From NCBI GenBank assembly GCA_047495785.1, contig JBLDXI010000023.1, positions 434,001 to 498,000 on the forward strand: 64,000 bases of DNA. The letters are read 5' to 3'. This DNA comes from Lepidodermella squamata. Its lineage: Eukaryota > Gastrotricha. Below the pieces are notes generated by a model that was not told the DNA's origin, searched no databases, and saw only the letters and a list, made by a program, of their open reading frames with translations. Of this stretch, positions 35,756-45,591 are shown piece by piece; position 1 is the first letter of the stretch, and each line of letters opens with the position of its first letter. Made by a program: the position numbers and the translations under genes.

Positions 35756-38700
35756 ATGAAATTGATTTATCTATTATTTCTGCATATATGTTTTACGGCT
35801 GCAAGGAAGCCGCCATCGAGGATTGATGACGGCCCGCATAACGTCTACTACGACGCCGTAATACCTATCCCTCTTTTCAGTCTTGAATTAAGTCTTTCAT
35901 GTAGGCTTTCAACCAAGCAGTTGAGTCAGGCCTAATCGCTACAGCTCAGCAATTATTGGATTCCGGACTTGTTAACGCCAATTCAGCTTTCAAGTACTAC
36001 CCGGAAAGACAGCCATTCATCGTGAATGCAGTGAGAACGAATCAAAGCTACGAAATGGTCGATTTTCTCCTGAAAAACGGCGCAAATGTCGACGCAAGGA
36101 ACGAGGGCTACAATGATTCAAAAAATGCCTTTCTGATGGCTGCACGAGTAGGCAGGCTGGATCTAGCGAGACTTCTCGTAGAAAAATACAAAGCTAAAAC
36201 TGATGTCCGAGACTCGGACAATCAGACGGCGTTGATGGTCGCCTTTGATGGCACGATCACCCAAGATTACCTTCGACTAGTTTACTACTTGTTACCATTC
36301 GAATCGCCTGACTCCAGAAACAGGCATGGGAAAACTGCCCTTCATATACTTTGTCGAGTGACAACAACGGATCCATTACCTTTTGCTAAATTGCTGGTAG
36401 AACAGTTCAAAATGGACGTAAATACGAGCGACAACGACGGCAATACCCCCTTGCTACTTGCGGCCAGAACTGGATATTCCATCGCTCTACTTCAGTATTT
36501 GATTGACCAAGGAGCTGATCCACAGGCGAAGAATAACGAAGGCGAAAACATGTTGCTTCAGGCTTGTAGAATCGATCGTGGTATGTTCTTGGCTTTTATT
36601 AAGTTTGCAATTGAAGTAGGCGGCAATGACGTCCATTCGAGGACGAACTTCACCAACTGTCTCTATCACCTTATGTGGCGGCGCAATTCGCAATTTGAAG
36701 AATGGGAACTCCTCGAAATTATGCGATACTTGGCTAGCAAAGGCTATGATTTCAACGCTAAGGATGCAATTTCGGGCTATACTCCACTAATGACTGCAGC
36801 AGCTTCGCTCGATCAAAGGCCTATTCTTGCGGCATTGCTCGACTTGGGAGTTGATGTTAATGCAACTAATGATAAGGGCGAGACTGCTTTAGACTTCGCG
36901 ACGATGTTGGCCGATAACATCAACATTGGGAATTTGAGAAGACGAAATGCTGCTTACGGCAGCGCATTCATCCGATCACCGATTACTCGCCTTACTCTGC
37001 CAACATCAACTCGTCCAGCATCCAGACTTTCGAAGAAAATGGCGTCTATCACGACTTCCAATATTAGGCCATTAACACCTAGCGACGAGGCAATCGATGA
37101 GGGATTACGGCCAATCGTTGGGGCTATTTTCAGGGCAAGATCAACTGTTGCTAAAATGTTGACTTCAACACGCTCTGCAACACAGCGCAGGCAGACGGCG
37201 GCACTCTATGAATTGCAAGAAGAATCCAACACGGTAGGCTGTTCTGTAAAAAAGAGTATATCGCGGGGTGGGCGACAGAGCGACTTGCCTAGAATGGAAA
37301 CAGAAACAGATGGCATTCAATGCACAGAAAATACAGCGTTTTAGTTAATGAGGCACGCGACTAGCTCGGCGAAGATTCAAACAGTTTGTTTACGCCATTT
37401 TTTCCATTCTAGGCAAGTCGTTCAGTCGCCAATCCCGCAATAAAAATATTTGGGTGTAAATTTTCTTACCATCAATTTTGGGACCTTATCCATCAATTTC
37501 GGGCTTTTACCAACGAAACGGAAACCGCCATCAATTTAAATTGATGGTGAATGTCCCAAAATTGATGGCAGAAAGCATTTTCCCCTAAATATTTCTGGAC
37601 ATTAGCATTGATTGTATTCCCTGCAGATGTTACTTGGTTATATAAAAACTGGAAATGTTACTGCTGTTCGCGAAATGACGCGGCTCAATCAAACTCGCGG
37701 GAATGTTCTCTTGATGGAACTTCGTGATGAGTACATCGACGGGTGCCGAAGCCTTGTTTTCGACCAACCTATACCAGCGGTGGCTTTTGCTCTGAGTATG
37801 CGAAACGCTTCGTTTGACATGCTTAAGATTCTACTAGAAAACGATGGCGACGCAAATGCGATTCATCCAGATTTCAAGAAATCCGCTATGATGCTTGCTG
37901 CAGCACAAAATCGTTCTGACCTTGTGAAATTGCTCGTACAATACGGAGCAGATGTTGACTTGGAATTCAATGGCAGAACAGCGATACTCGACGCTGCGGC
38001 TAAGAATCTTGATATCGTTAGATTCCTCGTTTCGCAGGGAGCTTCCAAAAACGTTGATCAAATCATCTTTGTGGCTTGCCGAATCTCCGGTATGCTAGCT
38101 CTTCCCATATTTAAGTTTGCGATTGACGAAGCTGAAAATTCTGTTTCCGACACGGATATACTGGGTAGAACTCCGTTTGCAGTTGCGGCCATGTACTTAA
38201 AATCGCCTGATCGCATTCAAGTCTACGAGTATCTGCTATCGAAAGGAGCCGACGTTGAAGCTAGGATATATTCGGCCGGATACCGAAATTATACATTGCT
38301 ACATCTAGCTGCACGTGTCAGTAACTTTGAACTGGCGCGATTCCTGATCGTAACTGTCGGTGTCAGCCTAGAGGACTGCGAATCAACAGGCAAAACTCCG
38401 TTGATGATTGCTGCTAGTAATAATGCGGAAAGAAAAGTCGATCTTCACATCGATGACGCTGAAGATTTCGGCAACCCTTCATCGATGATTGCAGTTGACA
38501 ACAACGTGGATAAGGTTATCGATCTTCTCGTCGATTCAGGCGCAGATATTTCGGCTGTTGACAATGATGGAAACAACGCTTTTTTGTTAGCGTGCAATAA
38601 TGGCGACTCGACTTTACAGCTCGCCAGACAATTTGCAAACTTCACAGGAGTGAACGTGAATTCACGGAACAAAAAGAACGAAACATGCCTAACCCCAATT

Positions 38701-39117
38701 CTGAAAAAATTCGAATTGAACGGTTTCGCCAAACTACTCGTCGAGAAAGGATACGACATCAATCTAAAATTTCGGAAGGGCGATACCTTTTTGCACATCC
38801 TCGCAGCTGAAGAGACTGCGATGAATATCGGCGAGTTGATTGAAGCTGGGTCCGATGTTAATGCGCTGAATGACGATGGCCATGCTCCGCTTGATTTGGC
38901 AAATTTCTTCCAGAATCGAGAAGCTGCGTATTTACTGAATAATGCTGGTGCTGTTACAGCGCTGCCGGAGATTTCGCAGACAAGAGCCGCTAGCAGGTTC
39001 TCCATTACAACAACTATGATAACTGAAAATAACGATGAAGGCGAGAGGGATACTGATGATGCCATGATGACAAATGAAGACGATGATAAAGGCCTGGGCT
39101 ATTCCGATATGGATTAG
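35756..39117 (+). CDS. Gene G: secreted ankyrin-repeat protein
   Basis: The exons are 35756-35857, 35905-37233 and 37627-39117, giving 973 residues. The leader is like that of B (MKLIYLLFLHICFTAARKPP, then DGPHNVYYDA). Exon 2 has about 10 ANK repeats and [11 protein letters not shown], but ends EESNT rather than DELNS. Exon 3 begins MLLGYIKTGNVTAVREM. It has an extra 30-40 residue segment (KVDLHIDDAEDF then a second MIAVDNNVDKVIDLLVDSGA) that looks like a partial duplication of one repeat. The tail is longer and acidic (ENNDEGERDTDD and NEDDDKGLGYSDMD). The frame is open upstream to 35732, but the ATG at 35756 matches B and starts the signal peptide. AATAAA is at 39202. The partner is unknown. 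Confidence 0.85.
37255..37575. repeat. Inverted repeats in intron 2 of G
   Basis: GCGACTTGCCTAGAATGGAAA near 37280 is inverted near 37408 (TTTCCATTCTAGGCAAGTCG). A second pair built on CCATCAATTTTGGGAC lies near 37470 and 37553. Both look like short MITEs or their remnants. Confidence 0.55.
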
Positions 39118-39440
39118 ATGCCGAATACCGGATACCTAATAATTCTTTGTTGATTCTTCGTTCTCAGCTAGACATTACAGCTAATTTGAGGAAAATACTG
39201 GAATAAAGAAAGAAGAGACGTTTGTGATTTCACTGACTGGTAATAGTAAATACGATAGAAAAATAGGAACTCGGCGAATAAACTACCCCGATAAAATACT
39301 TTGAACTTGTAATAGTTAATTAATAATTAATATGATTGTTTTAATCATGTTTAACCTTTTTTGATTATTTATTATAGCACGCGATTGATTAGCACTTGAA
39401 GGAAGAGGACCTTACGTCGCATTAAGATTGTCGCTAGATG
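39118..39440. other. Intergenic after gene G
   Basis: It contains the G polyadenylation signal (39202) and AT-rich sequence. No gene was seen. Confidence 0.5.
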
Positions 39441-39444
39441 GTTT

Positions 39445-39696
39445 TTAGCATTGCGTAGGGTACTGCTCCTTGCCGAGGATAACTTTCTCGTTCTTACAGC
39501 AAGTCTGGTACATGGAGTCGTACGAAGCTGTTCCGCAGCAATTAATGGTGTAGCGATTCCAGTTGAATGCGTTAGCACCACAGCACTTAGTGAAGCCGAA
39601 CGGGCCGTTATTAGCTAGGCCATTGCCGTCGTATTCGGACAGGCAGAAGCAGAAGATGCGTTCTTCGATCAGAGAATTCGGGAAAATAATTGCTGA
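39445..39696 (-). CDS. Cys-rich galaxin-like terminal exon (partial)
   Basis: On the minus strand an open stretch of 83 codons ends at TAA (39445-39447). It follows a plausible acceptor (TAG or CAG near 39692-39699). It begins SAIIFPNSLIEERIFCFC and contains FTKCCGANAFNWNRYTINCC, GTASYDSMYQTCC and a C-terminal Cys (YPTQC). Repeated CC pairs with CCG-x-x-x-YD spacing resemble galaxin-type repeats of secreted matrix proteins. The first exon with ATG and signal peptide was not found. A TATA-like sequence facing this way lies near 40210 and a GTAAGT donor near 40139. Extracellular disulfide-rich function is inferred only. Confidence 0.45.
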   Translation of the reverse strand, partial: SAIIFPNSLIEERIFCFCLSEYDGNGLANNGPFGFTKCCGANAFNWNRYTINCCGTASYDSMYQTCCKNEKVILGKEQYPTQC

Positions 39697-39699
39697 CTA

Positions 39700-40640
39700 G
39701 ATGACTGATGACTAGAATAGCATACTTTAACTGCGTTTTATATTTGCATAGAAAAGCCAGATAAGATTAAGTAGGAACTAAAAAAATTGTCCAAAGGTGA
39801 GTGATCAACAGCGAGAAATTACCAAACTTTTAGTCAATTAATATATTGCTAGCTACAGTTAATCTTTCGTTCACATCCACCAATCTTTCCATTGCTAATC
39901 GAAAAAACTTCTAAAAATTGACGGAAAAGCGGGCTACATTTTCATAATCTTCATAATCAACAAGTCGGACTACTGGTGCGCACACGGTTTTTCGAGTTTT
40001 TTACTTTCACAAATACTACAACCCATTGAAATCAATGTAAGTTTACTGTATTCGTTCCGTCTCATCAATTAAAATATTGCTAACCAGTAAAATCGGCGTC
40101 GCCTCAGCAAAAAAGGAAACAACTTAGCGACGCACTTACGATTCACCTGCCCTCTATAAAACAGTGCAACCCTCCGTAAACGTAAATGCAAACTGCCGAC
40201 CCTTTGCACTTATAAAGGTCGCGCATTGTTGCATCCAGCCATCAGTAATCGTCAGCCGCAGATGTGGTAGTGTGCAATACGGCAGGTGTCTAGAGCTGTA
40301 GAGAGCGATGGCTAGTGACCCGGTCTTACAACTAGTCTGTATATGATTCGGCTTCCTAGGCCTCTTGATTTCTGTGTCGGCCATAGAGATCGTTCTCTGT
40401 GATTGCCCGGAAGTTCGATAGGCTGCGACCTTCCAAGACCAATGCGAAATCGTAAGCGGCCATTCAATGTCATTCACACAACTAATAAAACATCATCCGA
40501 AAAGAAATTAAAAATTTTGAAGAAACAAGCAAAGTTGATGTTCTTAAAAACGATATATAATCTGCCTAATATTCTGCTGGCTTCATATTGTTTGAATTAC
40601 AGGCTCCATTTCGTGACTTTTCGCCTCGGTAGACATTCGC
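39700..40640. other. Upstream region of minus-strand Cys-rich gene
   Basis: It probably contains the promoter and 5' exon(s) of the Cys-rich gene. TATA-like sequences are near 40155 and 40210, and a minus-strand GTAAGT donor is near 40139. No signal-peptide exon could be identified. Confidence 0.3.
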
Positions 40641-40641
40641 T

Positions 40642-41079
40642 GTTATGCATGTCGTATATAATGTCGACTTTTATGTAATGTTAACTTTACATAGCACAAG
40701 TGCCCTATGTAATGTTGATTTTCATCCCGATTTTTGAAAGCCCTTGAAATCCCAAGTTGACAACAAATTAGAGTCGGCATCGAGGAGTTTGAAAATGAAT
40801 TTATTTGTTCACTTGGGCGAAAGATAGCCGATGATATCGCCTAAATTCGAAAAATCGATCGGAATCTATTTTCGAAAATCGATCATTTTGGGAGTTTGAG
40901 TGATCGGTATATCTTTCAAAACACCATTTTTGAATTCCTCAATGCCGACTCTAATTTGTTGTCAACTTGGGATTTCAAGGGCTTTCAAAAATCGGGATGA
41001 AAATCAACATTACATAGGGCACTTGTGCTATGTAAAGTTAACATTACATAAAAGTCGACATTATATACGACATGCATAA
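40642..41079. mobile_element. 438-bp hairpin element beside H promoter
   Basis: Arms 40642-40798 and 40926-41079 are almost perfect inverted copies. They start TTATGCATGTCGTATATAAT and include CAAGTTGACAACAAATTAG. The spacer of about 127 bp carries ATCGAT-rich repeats. No target duplication was recognised. It ends about 15 nt before the gene H upstream module, so it may be a MITE inserted at the promoter edge. Confidence 0.75.
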
Positions 41080-41095
41080 GAACGTGGCCTTCTAA

Positions 41096-41250
41096 GCATG
41101 ATCCCAGGTATTCACAATAGCGTAACGTGGATTGTTGAAATATGGCAGAACAAATTCTTGAAGCTGAAAAAATAACAATTACTACGCACATGCTGTGCTG
41201 TAAGCACGTTTTTTATGGCTGAATGATACTTGAAGAATTTTACAATCACT
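41096..41250 (+). promoter_or_regulatory. Upstream module of gene H
   Basis: The blocks are GCATGATCCCAGGT, CACAATAGCGTAACGTG, CAAATTCTTGAAGCTGAAAAAA, ACTACGCACA and TGAATGATACTTGAA with ATTTTACA, in family order, 60-215 nt before the ATG. Confidence 0.6.
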
Positions 41251-41312
41251 TGTATTCCAAGAATTTCAACTTCAAACCTCTCTGCGTAGAGTCGAGTCTA
41301 TTTCGAAGACGG

Positions 41313-44300
41313 ATGAGGCTAATTCTGTTCATTTTTCTCGGAATATGTTCTGACGGTGGGATTACTGATGCCAGGAAGATCGACTATGACAGCGTAAGAC
41401 TTTGAGTTTTCTCATTTCTAAATAAAGTCTTTCGTTCAGGCTTTCAACCAAGCCATTGTAACGGGACAAGTGGCAACGGTACAGCAAATGTTGAATTCGG
41501 GCCTAGTTACCGCAAATTCCTCGACCAGGACGACGCGTCATCGATATGGGTACGCAGGCCCTGCTATCGTGCTTGCTGTTCGAACAAATCAAAGCTACGA
41601 AATGGTTAGCTTATTACTTGAAAACGGTGCTGATGTTGAAGCGAGGAACAATGGCTACGATGGATTTGGTGAATTCAACTTTCCATTCCGAACTCCATTT
41701 CTCTGGGCTGCAAGAGTAGGCAGGCTGGATCTAGCAAGACTTCTCGTTGAAAAATACAACGCTAAAACTGACGTTCGTGACACGAGAAATCAGACAGCTT
41801 TGATGGTTGCTTTTGATGGCCCAATCACCCAAGACTACCTTCGGCTTGTTTACTATCTGTTACCCTTCGAATCACCTGATTCCAGAAACAGGCATGGTTC
41901 TGCCCTTCATATGCTTTGTCGAGTAACAACCACTGATCCAGTACCTTTTGCTAAATTGCTTGTGGAACAATTAAAAATGGATGTGAACGCGAGAGATTAC
42001 CGAAGCAACACGCCGCTGCTGATCGCGGATGAAACAGGATATTCCATGGCTTTGATGCAGTACTTAATTGACCAAGGAGCTGATCTGCTGGCGAGAAATA
42101 CCGAAGGAAAAATCTTTGGGAGGCAATTGACCACGAGACTGCCGAACAGTCCTGTCACTCCGGCATCAATTAGCTCATATACACTTTCGACGACATCCGC
42201 TGCAATCACTTCAACTAGAATTTCGCCATTAACGCCAAACGACGATGCCATCGATGCTGGTTTGCAGCCGATTGTCGGAGCTATTTTCAAGGCGAGGTTA
42301 ACTACGGCTAAGAAAATCAGTACTACCACACGACCCGCCAGGAAATTTGTACGGAACGAAGCACAAGATGAGCTGGACTCAGTAGGTTAACGTTTCTTTA
42401 GCTAGACTGTCTCTTCATACTCATACTCATACTCTTTATTTATGCAAGTTGCCTTTCGACATTTAGCATTTGGTATTATCAGGCATCATCACAAGGCTTA
42501 TGAGTCAACTATTCCCATGGTTGATGGTCGAACCATGGTCCCCAGGCTTTGTGTACTGAGTAGCCATATCTTGATTGCCTGTGAATGGCGTCCTACACCG
42601 GGAGGGAGGAAACCGCGGTCTCGGGTGGATTTGCTTGGCAGTGTTACCAGCAGGTACGCACTCGAGGATTGTGCCCTTGGCTCCGTAGTCGGCGACACGT
42701 CTTCCTGTCAGCTTTATTTCAGTGAAGCTATAATTAGAGGATGCTACATAGACAACTCTATACAGATCGGAAACTAGCGATCTTCCTATAGAAAATAACT
42801 TCACACGAAAACGTGCAAAAGTGGGCACGCGACCTTTTTTATTTACTCATCGCCCTATCCATCCATTGTAATTTGTTCGATTTTTAATTATTTTCTGAAA
42901 TTACCACAGGAAATCTTTCATTTCCCTCAAATTTTAAAAGAAATATCCCGGAATACTAGAAACACTCCTCCATCGAATGAGTCCCGTGTCACGAGACGGT
43001 TTTTTTTCTTGAAGTTGGTCACTTTTGCGAAATATCGCCATTTTAAAAGTCTTTCTGGGCGGTAAACTTCTCTAAGAATTTTTTTTAATTTCAGAAAAAT
43101 GATTTTATCCACGATCAGAATTTTCTCTATTCGGCAAAATGAAACTTGTCCAATAAATATTTTTTACCGCTTTTCCGATTTTTTCAACTTGGTAAAATCC
43201 TCATGTCGCTAGTACTCCTTAAATAAAAAAATACCAATGGGTCCAAAGTTCAAAGTCCATTACAAATGTCCAAATAAATTTAAGGAATTCAATACCAAGT
43301 TTAAAAAAATCGGATGCTACATGAAGCAGTCATATCCCACTGAAAATTTGAGAATGGCGCAATGGCGAGAACTCTCATCTCATCTCGCAAATTTGCATAC
43401 CATGTGAAACTACTGGGAGGTACGATGCTAAAGCTGTAGCCAAACTCATCAACTCTAATTGTTGAAACTCGGGGCAACCTGCATAGCTAACGCTTAAATG
43501 AAAATGGGTTATTTCAGGATGATCAGTACTTTGAATTAAACTGCCTCATTAGCTCATGCGTTAATAAGTATCCGCTGACGATCAGTCTTAAAAGTCGCAA
43601 CTACATAGTTTGATTATTTTTTGCATTTTTCAGAGATTTGTTGGCTACGTGAAGACCAGAAACATTAATGCTGTTCGCGAAATGATTAGACTCAATCAAT
43701 CCCGCGGTGGCGCTCTTTTAATGGAACATCACAATGATTACTTCAGTTCGATATGCGCCAATTGGATATGGGATGAACCTATTCCTGCGGTGGCCGCCGC
43801 TTTGAGCGTTGCGGGAACTTCGTCGGAAATGCTTCAGATTCTACTCGACAACGATGGGGATGCAAATGCAGTCCACCCAAAGTTCGGAAAATCAGCTTTA
43901 ATGCTTGCCTCGGAACAGGATCGCCTGGATCTCGTTCAATTGCTCGTCCAATTTGGGGCAGATGTTGATTTGGAAGTGAATGGAAGAACAGCGATGCTCG
44001 ACGCAGCAGCTACGAATGTTGAAATTGTGAAATTTCTCTTTTCGCAGGGAGCGTCAAAAAACCTGGATAACATTATTTTCGAAGCTTGCCGGAGCTCCTC
44101 TGAGGCTGCTCTCCCAATGGTAAAATTTGCCATTGAGGAAGCTGGCAACTCCATTTCTGGCACGGACACTGAAGGCAGGACTCCATTTGTTTTAGCGGCG
44201 CTCTACCTAAAATCGTCAGATCGCGTCCAAGTATTCGAATATCTTCTATCGAAAGGGGCCGACGTTAATACCAGGATAACTTCGACCGCATTTCAATACC

Positions 44301-44878
44301 AAAATTATACATTGCTTCACCATGCTGCACGCGTCAGTAGCTTGGAATTGGCAAGATTTCTCATCAAAACTGCTGGCCTCAGCCTCGAAGTACGAGAATC
44401 AACTGGCAAAACTCCTTTAATGATCGCAGCTAGTAACACTGCTGAAACTGTTGTCGACCTTCTCGTCGATTCGGGTGCAGATTTATCGGCGGTCGATGAC
44501 GATGGCAATAACGCGCTTTTGTTTGCGTGCAGATATGGCGACATATATCGGGCGAAAAAATTTGCTAGCTTCGCACGAGTGGACGTGAATTCTCAGAACA
44601 ATGACAACGACACGTGTCTCACACTTATCAATGACAAATACGAGTTCAACGGTTTTGCGAAGTTTCTTGTCCAGGAGGGCTACGATATCAATCGAAAACT
44701 ACGGGGAGGGGATACTTTGCTGCATATCCTCGCAGCTCGCCCGAACACGGACACTGAGAATACCCAAGAATTGATTGAAGCTGGAGCCGATATTAACGCG
44801 CTGAATGACGATGGCGATACCCCGCTCGATAATAGTATAATTAGTCGGCTGTCGACGGAAAGCGTTTATGCTTCTTAA
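41313..44878 (+). CDS. Gene H: secreted ankyrin protein, shortened both halves
   Basis: The exons are 41313-41393, 41440-42381 and 43634-44878, giving 755 residues. The signal peptide is MRLILFIFLGICSDGGITDA, followed by RKIDYDS. Exon 2 lacks about four repeats: after LIDQGADLLARNTEGK it passes directly to IFGRQLTT and the Ser/Thr stretch. The LTPNDDAIDAG motif and EAQDELDS end are kept. Exon 3 begins RFVGYVKTRNINAVREM and ends early: after DDGDTPLD the last ANK repeat is replaced by NSIISRLSTESVYAS and a stop. About 100 bp before that point (44735-44831) is nearly identical to gene F. Intron 2 (42382-43633) carries one end of the TIR element family found in F. The partner is unknown. Confidence 0.85.
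42747..43090. mobile_element. One end of TIR element family in intron 2 of H
   Basis: It starts CATAGACAACTCTATA and matches the left arm at 25482-25840 through TCATCGCCCTATCC, CTTTCATTTCC and GTCACGAGACGGTTTTT. The opposite end is missing, so it is a truncated copy or solo end. Confidence 0.65.
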
Positions 44879-45590
44879 ATTTCAGATCCCTGTTTTCTGA
44901 TGTTTTACAATATTTCTACGTAACTATTAATGGCTGGTGGCTTAGCTGTTTGATCCTTTTTACGTTCAGGGCTGAATTGAATCTGTGTTCCCTCAATTCC
45001 TTAGCTGGCGGTGTGTCAATCTATTGGACGAATCTCAAAGTCGAAGTTTTCCAGTATCCGGCCGGTTTGTAAGCAGTGGAGTAGCCATGATTGATATCAT
45101 TAGCTTTGAACGTGCTTGATGACTCAATTTAGCCATTTAGAAGATTATAAAAATCTGGTTTTTGCATCAAGAATGAGTCTGTCTTTACAGCGAAACCAAG
45201 AGGTTGTGACAGAAAAAGCGGCCAATGGAGCAGATTAACTGAAACGAATGACAAAAATAGGCGCAAAGTTACTCCGGCAGTAAACGTGTCCGTTCCAAGG
45301 CTTCATCCGAACGAATCCCCGTGGTGCACTCACAGTCCGTTACCCAAAAATCACCGTATTTGATTTAATAACCAGTCGCACTCGCCCCACTTAACATAAA
45401 TAGGGCGCAAAAGTATAACATGTTAAGCGCACAAACAAAACTGCTCTACGACCAGGCCATTAGGTAGCACGTGTTTAGTTAAAGTCGTGGTGGCATTTGG
45501 CAACGCGCGTACTTCCAATCGATTGAGTGCTGTCTTCGACATCGTTAATTGCTCTCGGTTTGCTCTCGAATCGCTTTCTATCCGGGAAAA
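44879..45590. other. Intergenic H to channel gene
   Basis: No gene is seen. ACATAAATAGGGCGC near 45394 resembles a TATA box about 190 nt before the channel gene ATG. Confidence 0.35.
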
Positions 45591-45591
45591 T

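Noticed and set aside
42442-42828. Protein-like frames in intron 2 of H (e.g. minus-strand DYGAKGTILECVPAGN)
   Set aside because: Short, overlapping frames on both strands with no recognisable family; could be a captured fragment but is unsupported.
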